The notes: a model not told the origin generated them from the sequence alone. DNA of 64,000 nt from Nonomuraea angiospora (GCF_014873145.1 NZ_JADBEK010000001.1:7936001-8000000), one strand, 5' to 3'; numbered from the stretch's first letter, positions 41,920-50,701 are shown. A program made the numbers and translations.

Positions 41920-42683
41920 CGGGATCCGTGTGCGGATCCGAGGACGTACAGAGCGGGGTCGCCTCGACCCCGGCCGCAGGGGCGGCGCGCTGGACGGCGG
42001 CGCCGCTGCTCGCGCATGCAGCACACCGGACACCTGCGGCGCGCTCTGAGGACGCCTCGCCCAGGACTCCGGCGACGCGACCTGGGGACACGCCGCGCAG
42101 GAGCACAGCACCGCTTCCTGGGGGCGCGTCGCCGTCGCGCGGGACATTAGCACCGCGACCTGCGAAGACATCCTGCGTGACAGCGGCGTTCTGGCCCGCA
42201 CCTGGGACATACAGGACAGCAGCGCCGCGGCCTGCGCATGGGCCGCGCAGGACAGTAGCGCCGCGCCCCGCCCATGGGACCCGCAGGACAGTAGCGCCGC
42301 GGCCCGCCCATGGGACCCGCAGGACGGCAGTGCCTCAGCCTGCGCATGGGACGTCAAGCGCGGCAGCGCTCCCGCCTCTGCACGCGGCCCTGCATGGGGC
42401 CCTGCATGGGGCCCTGCACGGGGTCGTGAACGCGGCCCTGCGCGAGGCGGTGAATGCCGCCAGATGTGGCGCGTCGCAGCCGCCTCACAACGTGCTGTGC
42501 TGCCGCCGCCGTACCGACCGTGGCCGGAACGTCGGCTACGGTGGCAATGACGGCCCGAGTCGGGTCGCGAGTCACGGCCTGGGTCGAGTCGCCGGGCGCG
42601 GCCCGGACGTCGTCCTCGGCCTCGGCCCCGGCGCTCGGCTGAGGAGAAACGGAAGCGTCGTGTGCGGAGGTGGCGCTCGGTGA
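41916..42683 (+). CDS. Candidate repeat-rich ORF between STAS and glycosyltransferase genes
   Basis: This 255-codon frame starts with an ATGA overlap with the STAS stop and ends with a GTGA overlap with the glycosyltransferase start. A GAGGG lies before ATG 41916. The product is Ala/Pro/Arg/Thr-rich with six 12-residue units (consensus TVAPRPAHGTRR) and a short run of ALHG units. The fit at both ends suggests coding, but third-position GC in the repeats is below what I would expect for a real gene here, and a frame on the other strand is also open and richer in third-position GC. No family recognised. Treat as a candidate. Confidence 0.35.
   Translation: MTGSVCGSEDVQSGVASTPAAGAARWTAAPLLAHAAHRTPAARSEDASPRTPATRPGDTPRRSTAPLPGGASPSRGTLAPRPAKTSCVTAAFWPAPGTYRTAAPRPAHGPRRTVAPRPAHGTRRTVAPRPAHGTRRTAVPQPAHGTSSAAALPPLHAALHGALHGALHGVVNAALREAVNAARCGASQPPHNVLCCRRRTDRGRNVGYGGNDGPSRVASHGLGRVAGRGPDVVLGLGPGARLRRNGSVVCGGGAR
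42150..42365. repeat. Six tandem 36-bp repeats
   Basis: Units start at 42150, 42186, 42222, 42258, 42294 and 42330. The middle three are nearly identical (words CATGGGACCCGCAGGACA); the outer ones are worn. A 12-bp repeat built on GGCCCTGCATGG follows near 42381-42420. Confidence 0.9.
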
Positions 42684-43414
42684 GCAGCAGCGGCGACACA
42701 GCGGTCATCATCCCGGCCGCCAACGAAGCCGATCGCATCGCGGCCACCGTCAAGGCCGCCGCGGCCCTGCCCGGCGTGGACCTGGTCGTGGTCGTGGACG
42801 ACGGTTCGAGGGACCAGACCGGCAGAGTGGCCCGTGCGGCCGGCGCCAAGGTGGTGCGCCACAGCCGCAACAGAGGCAAGGCCGCCGCGATGGAGACCGG
42901 CGCGGAGGCCGTCCGTCTCCTCGACGAGGACGCCGCCCCCCGCCACCTGCTCTTCCTCGACGCCGACCTGGGCGAGACGGCTCACGCCGCCGCACCCCTC
43001 ATCGAGCCCGTACGGGCGGGCAAGGCCGACATGACCATCGCGGTCTTCACGACCAGGGTGAAGCTGGGCGGCCACGGCCTGGTCGTACGCCTGTCGAAGG
43101 AAGGCATCCGCCGGGCCACCGGCTTCGAGCCCGCCCAGCCGCTCAACGGCCAGCGCTGCCTCACCAGAGCCGCTTTCGAGGCGGCCCGTCCGCTGGCGCA
43201 CGGGTTCGGGGTGGAGACGGCGCTGACGATCGACCTGCTCCACAAGGGGTACCGGATCGTGGAGGTCGAGGTCGACATGGCCCACCGCGCCACGGGGACG
43301 GACTGGCGAGCCCAGCTCCATCGAGCGATCCAGCTCAGGGACGTGGCCCTTGCGCTAGCCACGCGAGAGCCGCTAATCGCCCAAAACCTCAACAAAATCC
43401 GCCCCAATCACTGA
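42680..43414 (+). CDS. Family 2 glycosyltransferase, dolichol-phosphate-mannose-synthase-like
   Basis: A 244-residue GT-A enzyme without membrane helices: AVIIPAANEADRI, VVVDDGSRDQT, HSRNRGKAAAMETG and the metal-binding LFLDADLG. These are the markers of DPM synthase-like GT2 enzymes, which load mannose or glucose onto polyprenyl phosphate. GTG 42680 has CGGAGG upstream. The polyprenol-mannose-dependent (MptB-like) transferase 150 bp downstream suggests a donor-user relationship. Confidence 0.9.
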   Translation: MSSSGDTAVIIPAANEADRIAATVKAAAALPGVDLVVVVDDGSRDQTGRVARAAGAKVVRHSRNRGKAAAMETGAEAVRLLDEDAAPRHLLFLDADLGETAHAAAPLIEPVRAGKADMTIAVFTTRVKLGGHGLVVRLSKEGIRRATGFEPAQPLNGQRCLTRAAFEAARPLAHGFGVETALTIDLLHKGYRIVEVEVDMAHRATGTDWRAQLHRAIQLRDVALALATREPLIAQNLNKIRPNH

Positions 43415-43570
43415 CCATCTCCACACCTGGTGACGACCACAAGGCCCTTTTCCCTTCTCGGACCAGGGCGGTGGCCTTCCCCTCCACAGGCAACCACGGC
43501 CTGATCCCGGTTATCCACAGGAGGGTCCCGTCCGGCCGAAGCCCCCTCGCGAGTGTGCTGGAATTTGCCG

Positions 43571-45436
43571 GTGACTTCGGAGAAGCGGCACGAAAAGGCA
43601 CGGGGCCGGCTCGCAGGGCCGGCCACGGCGGCGATCGGCGCCTCGATCCTGCTGACGATCGTCATCGGCCTTCTCGGCCCATCCCCGATGGTGCCCGCGC
43701 TGACCGGCCCGAGCTGGCAGCCGCCGTACTCTCTGGACGTTCACCCCAACCCCTACCTGGTGATCGCCTTGGCCGCCGGCGCGATCATCCTGGGCGGCCT
43801 CGGCCTCCTGACCGCCCTCACCCTGACCCGCTCCCCAAAGCTCCCCGAGCATGGGGCACTGTCGAGCAGGCTGTGGACGCCGCCTAACGCCCGCCTCATC
43901 GTCCTCATCGGCTGCACAGCCGCCGCAATCCTGGCATTCCTCCCGCCGTCCGGCTCCGGCGACCACCTCAACTACGCCGCCTACGGCCGCATGGTGACAC
44001 TGGGCCTCAGCCCGTACACCCATGGCGCGGTGGACCTGCCGGGCGACCCCATCGCGGACGCGGTCGAGGAGCCCTGGCGCGAGGAGCCGAGCGTGTACGG
44101 CCCGGTGGCCACGGCCGTGCAAGCGGTGGCGAGCTGGATCGGCGGCGACTCCCTCCGCCTGACGATATTCGTGCTGGCCCTGTTCAACGCCGCCGCGTTC
44201 ATAGCGACGGGCCTGCTCATCGACCGTTTCACCAGAGACGACCCGGCCAGGCGCCTGCGCGCCGCGCTCCTGTGGACGGCCAACCCCCTCCTGCTCTACC
44301 AGCTGGTGGCAGGAATGCACGTGGACACCCTCGCCATCGCCTGCATGGTCGCCGCCCTCCTGGCCAGGAGCCGTCCCACAGGGTCCGGCGTCCTGCTCGG
44401 GCTGGGCGTGGCGATCAAGGTCAATGCCGGCCTCGTGGCCCTCGGCCCCGCCTGGGAGCTACGACGCCGCCCCGCCCGCCTGGCCCTCATGGCGGCCTGC
44501 GCACTCGCCGTGGTGGTCATCGGGTACGCGATCGTCGGCCCGGAAGCGATCGCCCCGATGACGCGCACCAGCAAGTCGATCTCCCACGCCTCGTTCTGGA
44601 AGCTCGTCCAGGGCTGGCTCCAGTCCATCGTGGGCACAGGCAGCGCCTACCGAGGAGAGATCCAGATCGGCTCACTCCTGGTGCTCGCACTCCTCGCCTG
44701 GTCCCTGCTCCGCCTGGCCTCCCGCTCCCGCCGACCAGGCCTCCCTCCGAGCAGCGAGGCAGCCCCCCTCCCACCGAACGGGCCCGGCCACCACACGTCC
44801 CCCACAACGAGCCACCAGGCGGCGAGCGAGCCGGGCAACGCCACATCGAGCGCAGTGACCCACCCACCGACAATCGGACCAGGAAAGTCCGTCTCAAGCG
44901 GAGCGAGCCACCATACGCCGGGCCGGATGGGTGACGTCCCACCAGGCGCACCGAGTGACGACCCACGAAGCGGACCTGGTAACGACGCAGACAGTGGGGG
45001 GCGTAACGACGCAGACAGTGCGACGAGCAACGGCGCAGGTCGCTGGTCGAACCGCTGGACGGCACCGCACGCCAACGGCGGGCTTGAGGCACCGGTCGTG
45101 GCGGCCGGCCTGATGGTCGCCTACGTATTCGCCACGCCGTACATCCTCCCCTGGTACGACGGACTGGCCCTCGGATTGCTGGCGCTGGTGGCGGCCTCCA
45201 CAGTGGACAGGTTCGTGGTCGCCCACCTGCTGGTCCTGTCGTTGGCCTACCTCCCGGCCAGAGTGGAGGGGCAGCCGGAGGATCTCGACTGGCTCAGGGA
45301 GGTGGTCCGGCCTCAACTCGCGTGGCTGCTGCTAGCCCTGACGGCGGCATTGGCCCTGTGGGCATGGCGAGCTGCCAGACTCGAACGCCTCCCGCCGGCG
45401 GCGGCTCCGGCTCGGGCGCGGCGCGTCCCAGGGTGA
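43571..45436 (+). CDS. MptB-like polyprenol-phosphomannose-dependent mannosyltransferase
   Basis: A 621-residue membrane enzyme with about twelve helices. The early HLNYAAYGRMVTLGLSPYTHG and YGPVATAVQAVA segments and the AGMHVDTLAIA loop fit the MptB family (GT-C). About residues 385-505 form a hydrophilic Ser/Gly/Thr/Asp-rich insert between helices, longer than I would expect, with small repeats such as NDADS. The start is uncertain (GTG 43571 or GTG 43553). It probably elongates a mannose-containing envelope glycan with sugar from the GT2 product. Confidence 0.85.
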   Translation: MTSEKRHEKARGRLAGPATAAIGASILLTIVIGLLGPSPMVPALTGPSWQPPYSLDVHPNPYLVIALAAGAIILGGLGLLTALTLTRSPKLPEHGALSSRLWTPPNARLIVLIGCTAAAILAFLPPSGSGDHLNYAAYGRMVTLGLSPYTHGAVDLPGDPIADAVEEPWREEPSVYGPVATAVQAVASWIGGDSLRLTIFVLALFNAAAFIATGLLIDRFTRDDPARRLRAALLWTANPLLLYQLVAGMHVDTLAIACMVAALLARSRPTGSGVLLGLGVAIKVNAGLVALGPAWELRRRPARLALMAACALAVVVIGYAIVGPEAIAPMTRTSKSISHASFWKLVQGWLQSIVGTGSAYRGEIQIGSLLVLALLAWSLLRLASRSRRPGLPPSSEAAPLPPNGPGHHTSPTTSHQAASEPGNATSSAVTHPPTIGPGKSVSSGASHHTPGRMGDVPPGAPSDDPRSGPGNDADSGGRNDADSATSNGAGRWSNRWTAPHANGGLEAPVVAAGLMVAYVFATPYILPWYDGLALGLLALVAASTVDRFVVAHLLVLSLAYLPARVEGQPEDLDWLREVVRPQLAWLLLALTAALALWAWRAARLERLPPAAAPARARRVPG

Positions 45437-45471
45437 GCGCTCATCGTGGGCGTCGGCGTTCGGCTCAGCCC

Positions 45472-48400
45472 TCAGTCCGTAGGAACGGTGGTGAGTTGAA
45501 GGGCGCGGACGCAGGCGGCCAGGGTCAGCGGCACGGCCACCGTCAGGGCCATGGCGGGGATGGCGATGCCGGAGTCGTTCATGAGGAAGCCGACGAAGGC
45601 ACACGTGAGGGCGCCGAACAGGCCGGCGCGCAGGGTGGGGGCCAGACGGTAGGCCTGGCCGAGAGCGGAGGCGCCCCATCGCGAGGGCCGGTCGAGTATC
45701 AGGAACAGGAAGGCCAGTGCGACCAGCGAGAGGAGGGTCAGTGACCAGTTTCCGACGGTTACGCCGATCATGGCACTGAACTTGCGCCCGACGACGGTCC
45801 ACGCCTGGCCGTCGATGATCTGCTGAACGAAGTTGCCCAGGTGGGTGCGCTGGGATTCGGGGCGCAGCCAGTCGAACACCGACAGGGCCCCCACGAGCGC
45901 GATCCCCACGACCCCGACGAGCAGGAGCCTCAACAGCGATACGCGTTTGCCGGAGAGCAGGATGAGGAAGACCGCCATGCCGATCACGAACGCCGGCACA
46001 CCGCCGAAGTCAGCTCCCCACGAAGGCCATCCGTCCGCGAAGACCGCGAGCCCCCCGTAAAGGGCGCACGCCGCCACGACCACGACCCTGGACACCCCCC
46101 GGCTGAGCAGCCACTGGGCCACGCCTGCGAGTCCGAGGATGGTGCCTGTGGCGTAGACGGCGAAGGCGATGTTGCTGAAGCCGTAGAAGCGACCCCCGGT
46201 CACGGGCTCGTAGCCCGTCACTGCGTTCACCTGGAGCTTGGAACCGGTCATGACGTCGATGAGGAGCGCGAGGGAGGTGACGGCGGCGACCACGGTGAGC
46301 GGGCCCAGCACGTGCGCCCGCCACGGACCGGCGAAGGCCAGAGCGGTGATCAACCCGGCGATGGCCACGATCGTCACGATCACCGACAGCATCGGTACGG
46401 GCAGGGTCCACCAGGGCACCAGCTGGGCCAGGAACGTGGAGATGGGGATGGCCCCGCTGATCACCGCGACGATCTGAACGGATCTGAGGAGCTTGGAGGT
46501 GCTCGCGAAATCGCCGCCCGGAGTGCCGAGTGCGGAGGTGCCTTCCTGCGTGGTGGACGAGCGCCCGATGGGAGACCGCTCGCTGGACGGGTGTTCGGCG
46601 GACGGCGGTTCCGTGGGCGGGAGGTTGGTGGCAGGGGGTTGCGTGGATGGATGGTCGGCGATCGAGGGGCCGGTGATTGAGGAGTCGCTGGGCGAGGACT
46701 CGGCGGCTGGGAGGTTGGTGGCGGGGGGTTCGGTGGACGGGAAGCTGGTGGAGGGAGGCGTGGTGCCGGGAGGAGCGGAGGAAGCGGTGTCTCGGCGGCG
46801 GCGGAGGGCCAGGGCGGCGAAGGCGTAGAAGAGGAGCTGGACCGTCACGAGGACGGCGAAGAACGGGCCGCGTACTTCTCGGAGCACCTGGCTGGCCAGG
46901 TCGCCGTCCGCCAGTTCCGCCACCGTTTCGGCCGGTGTGGCGGCGGTTGGGCCGTTGGGTTGCCAGGGGCGGCCGACTACCTGGCGTGGGGCGGGGAGGC
47001 CCAGGAGTTGGATGGCGGTGGCGGTGAGGTCGGTGATGGTGACCAGGGCGTCCTGGCGGGTGGAGGTGGCCGTGAGGTAGCCGTGGTCGTACGGCCGGCC
47101 GCTCGGTGACGGGCCCTTGGCGATCGCCACGTGGAGGTGGGCGAGCGGGGACACGTCCGAAATGCCGGCGACGAGGGTGGTGGTGTTGGGGGGCAGCTTG
47201 GCGATCAGGGCGCCGATCTGCTGGTCCGCCTTGGTCACGGCCGCCTGGCGGGCTGCGGCCGGGAGCGGGGTGGGGACGCCGTACTCGTCCAGCGGCTGCG
47301 CGGTCCAGGCGGTTGCCAGGTCGGCGGCGTCCATGATGATCAGGTTGTACGGGGTCAGGTCGCCGGCGGCGTCAAGGGAGGGAGCGTATTTGGCGATATT
47401 TCCTGACTTGTCGGCTCCGGCGAGTGCGGCGCCTGGGCCAATGGCGGCGACCTTGCCTCCGTTGTCCGTAACCAGCTGGCCCAGCGTGCCGAGCTGGGCG
47501 TCGAACCCGGTTTCGGACTGGTACGCGGTCAGGGCGGGCCAGTTCGGGATCTTGGCTGCTTCCCCGGTGAGTTGGGGGGTGGGGGGTTGGAGGCAGCCCT
47601 TGCCTGCCGTACCGGCTCGCTGGCCTGCTGAGACGGTCAGCCAGCCCGCTGTGGGGCAGGTGATGCCGCGGTCCGGGGGTGGCACGGCTCGCGTGGACAG
47701 GGAGGCGGAGGCGCCCTGGCTGAGGAGAGACCACAGGTTGGGGGTCCGGGATGGGTTGAGGTCGCTCCATTCGAGGCCGGGCACACCGATGAGGGCCACG
47801 TGGGCTTGATCGAGGCCTTGGGCGAACTGCTGGTGCTGCCGTGCAACGGTGGCGGATGAGTCCTCGGCTGCTGTTGCTGGGGTTGCTGCTCGGGCCGGCG
47901 TGCCGGGGGATGTCGTGGCGGCGGAGGCAGGGGATGGGGTAAGGCATAGGCCGGTTGCGGTGGCCAGGCCCAGCGCCAGAGTGAGGGCGAGGGTGCGAAG
48001 AGTGCGGCGGCTCGCTTCGGCGGCGAGGGTAGGCGGAGTGCGCAGGCTTGCTTGGGTGGCGAGGGTGGGGGAAGTGCGGCGGCTCGCTTCGGTGGCGAGG
48101 GTGGAGGGAGTGCGGCGGCTCGCTTCGGTGGCGAGGGTGGGCGGAGTGCGGCGGCTCGCTTGGGTGGCGAGGGTGCCGAGAGTGCGCCGGCTCGCTTGCG
48201 TGGCGGGGGCGCGCTTGGGTGCTCCTGCCTTGGAGGTCGGCTGGAGCACAGAGCTGGCGGAGACGTGCGCGGGCGTGAGCCTGGCGGCGGCGTAGGCGGC
48301 TGAGGTGTGGTGCTTCGGCGTTAGCGCGCCGGGGTGCACGGTGGCTTGCGTGGCGACGCCATGCCGGGTGGCGTCCGTAGCTGCGTCGTAAGTGGCGGCG

Positions 48401-48864
48401 TGCCCGAAGGCGTCTGCGGCTGCGTGAGTGGCGGCGTGCCGGAAGGTGTCTGCGGTTGCGTGAGTGGCGGCGTGCCCGAAGGCGTCTGCGGCGTTCGTGG
48501 CGGTGTGCTGGGTCGCGTCAGCGGTTGGGTGATGGGCGGTGTCTGCGGCTGCGTGAGGGGTGGTGAGGGCGGCGATGCCATGCCCGGCGACGTCCGCGCC
48601 TGCGCTGTGAGCGGCGGCGTGCCCGAAGGCGTCTGCGGTTGCGTGAGTGGCAGCGTGCCGGAAGGCGTCTGCGGCGTTCGTGGCGGTGTGCTGGGTCGCG
48701 TCAGCGGTTGGGTGATGGGCGGGGTCGGCGGCGGCCTGGGTAGCGGCTCGCGCGGTGGTGTGCTGAGCGGCGGCAGGCGTGGGGGCCGGGGTGATCGTGG
48801 TGATCGGGGCGGGGGTGGGTTGTGCGGGGTGGGCGCCGTCCCGGGTGGGCGTGGCGTGTGGCAT
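45472..48864 (-). CDS. Phosphatase-fold membrane protein with repeat-expanded N-terminus
   Basis: From ATG 48864 the frame gives 1130 residues. The functional core is the last ~840: a signal-like segment (LALTLALGLATATG, Ala-X-Ala site), an extracellular domain resembling the alkaline-phosphatase superfamily (RTPNLWSLLSQGA, CPTAGWLTVSAGQR, VTITDLTATAIQLLG) but with degenerate metal sites, one helix, a Pro/Ser/Thr-rich loop and about ten membrane helices. The first ~290 residues are Ala/Thr/His/Arg-rich 12-residue repeats. Whether they are translated is uncertain; no start closer to the signal than a GTG about 85 residues upstream is visible. A role in envelope glycan modification is inferred from neighbours. 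Confidence 0.65.
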   Translation of the reverse strand: MPHATPTRDGAHPAQPTPAPITTITPAPTPAAAQHTTARAATQAAADPAHHPTADATQHTATNAADAFRHAATHATADAFGHAAAHSAGADVAGHGIAALTTPHAAADTAHHPTADATQHTATNAADAFGHAATHATADTFRHAATHAAADAFGHAATYDAATDATRHGVATQATVHPGALTPKHHTSAAYAAARLTPAHVSASSVLQPTSKAGAPKRAPATQASRRTLGTLATQASRRTPPTLATEASRRTPSTLATEASRRTSPTLATQASLRTPPTLAAEASRRTLRTLALTLALGLATATGLCLTPSPASAATTSPGTPARAATPATAAEDSSATVARQHQQFAQGLDQAHVALIGVPGLEWSDLNPSRTPNLWSLLSQGASASLSTRAVPPPDRGITCPTAGWLTVSAGQRAGTAGKGCLQPPTPQLTGEAAKIPNWPALTAYQSETGFDAQLGTLGQLVTDNGGKVAAIGPGAALAGADKSGNIAKYAPSLDAAGDLTPYNLIIMDAADLATAWTAQPLDEYGVPTPLPAAARQAAVTKADQQIGALIAKLPPNTTTLVAGISDVSPLAHLHVAIAKGPSPSGRPYDHGYLTATSTRQDALVTITDLTATAIQLLGLPAPRQVVGRPWQPNGPTAATPAETVAELADGDLASQVLREVRGPFFAVLVTVQLLFYAFAALALRRRRDTASSAPPGTTPPSTSFPSTEPPATNLPAAESSPSDSSITGPSIADHPSTQPPATNLPPTEPPSAEHPSSERSPIGRSSTTQEGTSALGTPGGDFASTSKLLRSVQIVAVISGAIPISTFLAQLVPWWTLPVPMLSVIVTIVAIAGLITALAFAGPWRAHVLGPLTVVAAVTSLALLIDVMTGSKLQVNAVTGYEPVTGGRFYGFSNIAFAVYATGTILGLAGVAQWLLSRGVSRVVVVAACALYGGLAVFADGWPSWGADFGGVPAFVIGMAVFLILLSGKRVSLLRLLLVGVVGIALVGALSVFDWLRPESQRTHLGNFVQQIIDGQAWTVVGRKFSAMIGVTVGNWSLTLLSLVALAFLFLILDRPSRWGASALGQAYRLAPTLRAGLFGALTCAFVGFLMNDSGIAIPAMALTVAVPLTLAACVRALQLTTVPTD
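47992..48207. repeat. Six tandem 36-bp repeats at the signal-peptide n-region
   Basis: Units start at 47992, 48028, 48064, 48100, 48136 and 48172. On the minus strand each encodes a 12-residue TLATQASRRTPP-like unit. The unit next to the hydrophobic core (AEASRRTLRTLA) is the basic n-region of the signal peptide. Confidence 0.9.
48352..48722. repeat. Segmental duplication of 152-188 bp containing nested 36-bp units
   Basis: Copy A (48352-48539) and copy B (48571-48722) match closely; A has one extra 36-bp unit (GTGCCCGAAGGCGTCTGC core). In the minus frame the unit encodes TADAFGHAATHA. Confidence 0.85.
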
Positions 48865-48921
48865 GTACGGACCCCCATTGTTTGCCCTCGATCAACAACA
48901 GCCACGGTAACGTGCCACATC

Positions 48922-50112
48922 GTGACAAGTGGCGAGGTGCGGGTGGTACGGCGGCAGTGGTGGGCGTGGGCGGTCGTGGTGCTCGTGGTCGCGGCGGCCG
49001 TGGCGCCCCTGGTGGTCGTGTGGCTCACCAATCCGGATGACCAGCGGCTGGTCGACCTGGACGTTTACCGTACCGGGGGGCAGATGCTGCTCGAGGGCCG
49101 GCCGGTGTACGACTATGTCACACCGGCTCCGCAGCTGTTGCCGTTCACGTATCCGCCTGTCGCGGCCATGCTGGCCGTGGCGCTGGCCGAGATGTCGTGG
49201 GGGACGGCCCAGTGGGTCTGGACGGCCGGGATATTCGCGGCGCTGGCCGTGACCGTGTGGCTGTCGTTCAGGCAGGCGCTCAGGAAGTACGTGCCCTGGG
49301 TGTTCGCGCTGCTCATGGTGGCCTGCACGTACCTGATGCCGATCAGGGACCAGGTGCGGTTCGGGCAGGTGGACATTCTGCTGGTCGCGTTGTGCCTGGC
49401 CGACTGCGTGGTCAAGCGGCCCTGGTGGCCGCGGGGGTTCCTGATCGGGCTGGCCACGGCCGTGAAGCTCACACCGGGCGTCTTCCTGATCCACCTGCTG
49501 GTCACGCGGCAGTGGCGGACGTTCTTCATGGCGGCGTTCACGACGGCGGTGCTCACGCTGCTGCCGTTCGCGGTGATCCCGCGGGACGCGTCGCAGTTCT
49601 GGTTCTCGGCGCTGCTCGATCCCGAGCGCCTCGGCTCGAACGCGGGCACCACCAACCAGTCGATCCGCGGCATGCTGATCCGGCTCTACCTGCCTGAGAC
49701 GGCGACAACCGTGATCTGGGTGGTGATCGTGGCCGTGGTCGGGTGGTACGGGTTCCGCGGCGCGCGGGAGGCGTACCGGGCGAATGACCAGCTCACGGCG
49801 GTCGCCCTCGTCGGGCTCATGGCCGTGCTGCTCTCGCCCGTCGCCTGGATCCACCACCTCGCCTGGGTGGTCGTGGTGCTCGGCGCGATCGTGGGCGACG
49901 GGCGCGACCCGGTCAGGCTGCGGGTGGCGGCGGGCGTGTGGCTCTATTACGTGCTGCCGATCCCCTGGTGGGGCGTCTCGTTGAAGGCGGCCGACATCCC
50001 GGGGGTCAGCCTGGTGCTCGGGAAGATCGTTCAGAACGGGTTCGGGCTCGGGGCGCTGGTCCTCGTGTGGTTGTTGGTGTCCTGGTTGCCGAAACGGCGT
50101 CAGATCGCATGA
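48922..50112 (+). CDS. GT87-family polyprenol-mannose-dependent transferase
   Basis: A 396-residue membrane protein with about ten helices. DLDVYRTGGQMLLEGRPVYDY is the typical first external loop with catalytic Asp of GT87 (PimE-like) enzymes, followed by LPFTYPPVAAML and GLATAVKLTPGVFLIH. It adds alpha-1,2-mannose to envelope lipids or glycans in mycobacteria; the product here is unknown. GTG 48922 is preceded by TAACGT at 8 bases, a possible leaderless start. Upstream in-frame sequence is the repeat array and is not included. Confidence 0.88.
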   Translation: MTSGEVRVVRRQWWAWAVVVLVVAAAVAPLVVVWLTNPDDQRLVDLDVYRTGGQMLLEGRPVYDYVTPAPQLLPFTYPPVAAMLAVALAEMSWGTAQWVWTAGIFAALAVTVWLSFRQALRKYVPWVFALLMVACTYLMPIRDQVRFGQVDILLVALCLADCVVKRPWWPRGFLIGLATAVKLTPGVFLIHLLVTRQWRTFFMAAFTTAVLTLLPFAVIPRDASQFWFSALLDPERLGSNAGTTNQSIRGMLIRLYLPETATTVIWVVIVAVVGWYGFRGAREAYRANDQLTAVALVGLMAVLLSPVAWIHHLAWVVVVLGAIVGDGRDPVRLRVAAGVWLYYVLPIPWWGVSLKAADIPGVSLVLGKIVQNGFGLGALVLVWLLVSWLPKRRQIA

Positions 50113-50121
50113 CCTAGCCAT

Positions 50122-50127
50122 TACTGT
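50122..50127 (+). promoter_or_regulatory. -10 element of a leaderless transcript (DUF4446)
   Basis: TACTGT lies 7 bases before GTG 50135, no Shine-Dalgarno. Confidence 0.45.
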
Positions 50128-50134
50128 CTGTGCC

Positions 50135-50554
50135 GTGCTCGTTACCACATGGGTCATCGTGGGCGTCGTCGCCGGGGTCAGCGGCGTATTCCTCGGGTAT
50201 CTCTCGCTCCGGCAGGCCAGAGCGGCGGTGGAGGACTGCCAGCGGATGCTCGCCCGGCAGACCGGCGAGGGCATGGGCGATCTCAAGGCCATCAGGGACG
50301 TGGCCGTCTGCCGGTACGACGCGCTCTCCGAGATGACCGGGCGGCTGTCGTTCTCGGTGGCGATGATCAACGGGCTGGGCGACGGCATCGTGCTGACCTC
50401 GATCAACGGGCGTAGCGAGACCCGTACGTACGTGCGGCCGGTGGTGGGCGGGAAGGGGCGGGAGCCGCTGTCGCCCGAAGAGGAGGAGGCGGTGCGGGCG
50501 GCCAGGTTGGGGCTCGGGCCGATGATCCTGTCCCGGGCGTCCGGCCCGTTGTAG
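50135..50554 (+). CDS. DUF4446-like small membrane protein
   Basis: A 139-residue protein with one N-terminal helix (TWVIVGVVAGVSGVFLGYLSL), a helical linker and the strand-rich part (KAIRDVAVCRYDALSEMTGRLSFSVAMING, GIVLTSINGRSETRTYVRP) typical of DUF4446. Cytoplasmic domain of unknown function. Its neighbours are the GT87 gene upstream and pheA downstream. Confidence 0.8.
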   Translation: MLVTTWVIVGVVAGVSGVFLGYLSLRQARAAVEDCQRMLARQTGEGMGDLKAIRDVAVCRYDALSEMTGRLSFSVAMINGLGDGIVLTSINGRSETRTYVRPVVGGKGREPLSPEEEEAVRAARLGLGPMILSRASGPL

Positions 50555-50689
50555 GCGGACAGCGGAGGGGGCTGTTGTCGGCGGGTACGTCGCGGGGTGA
50601 GGACGGCATGGTGCTGCTGGGCCGGTCGGGGCCGATTTAGGCGGGCATGTCACTGGGTGAAAGGGGCGCGGGGGGCGTCCACCTGCGGA

Positions 50690-50695
50690 TACTCT
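50690..50695 (+). promoter_or_regulatory. -10 element of a leaderless transcript (pheA)
   Basis: TACTCT lies 6 bases before ATG 50702. Confidence 0.5.
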
Positions 50696-50701
50696 GGGTG
50701 C

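Noticed and set aside
41914..42879. Minus-strand frame over the 42150 repeat array
   Set aside because: It starts inside the glycosyltransferase gene on the other strand and has no ribosome-binding site; kept only as a caution for the plus-strand candidate.
42150..48722. Repeat arrays considered as CRISPR
   Set aside because: Units are contiguous with no unique spacers, they vary along the array and no cas genes are present.
48334..48921. Upstream in-frame extension of the GT87 gene (Gly/Val/Cys-rich)
   Set aside because: It consists of the 36-bp repeat array read on the plus strand and lacks normal coding features; the membrane enzyme begins at 48922.
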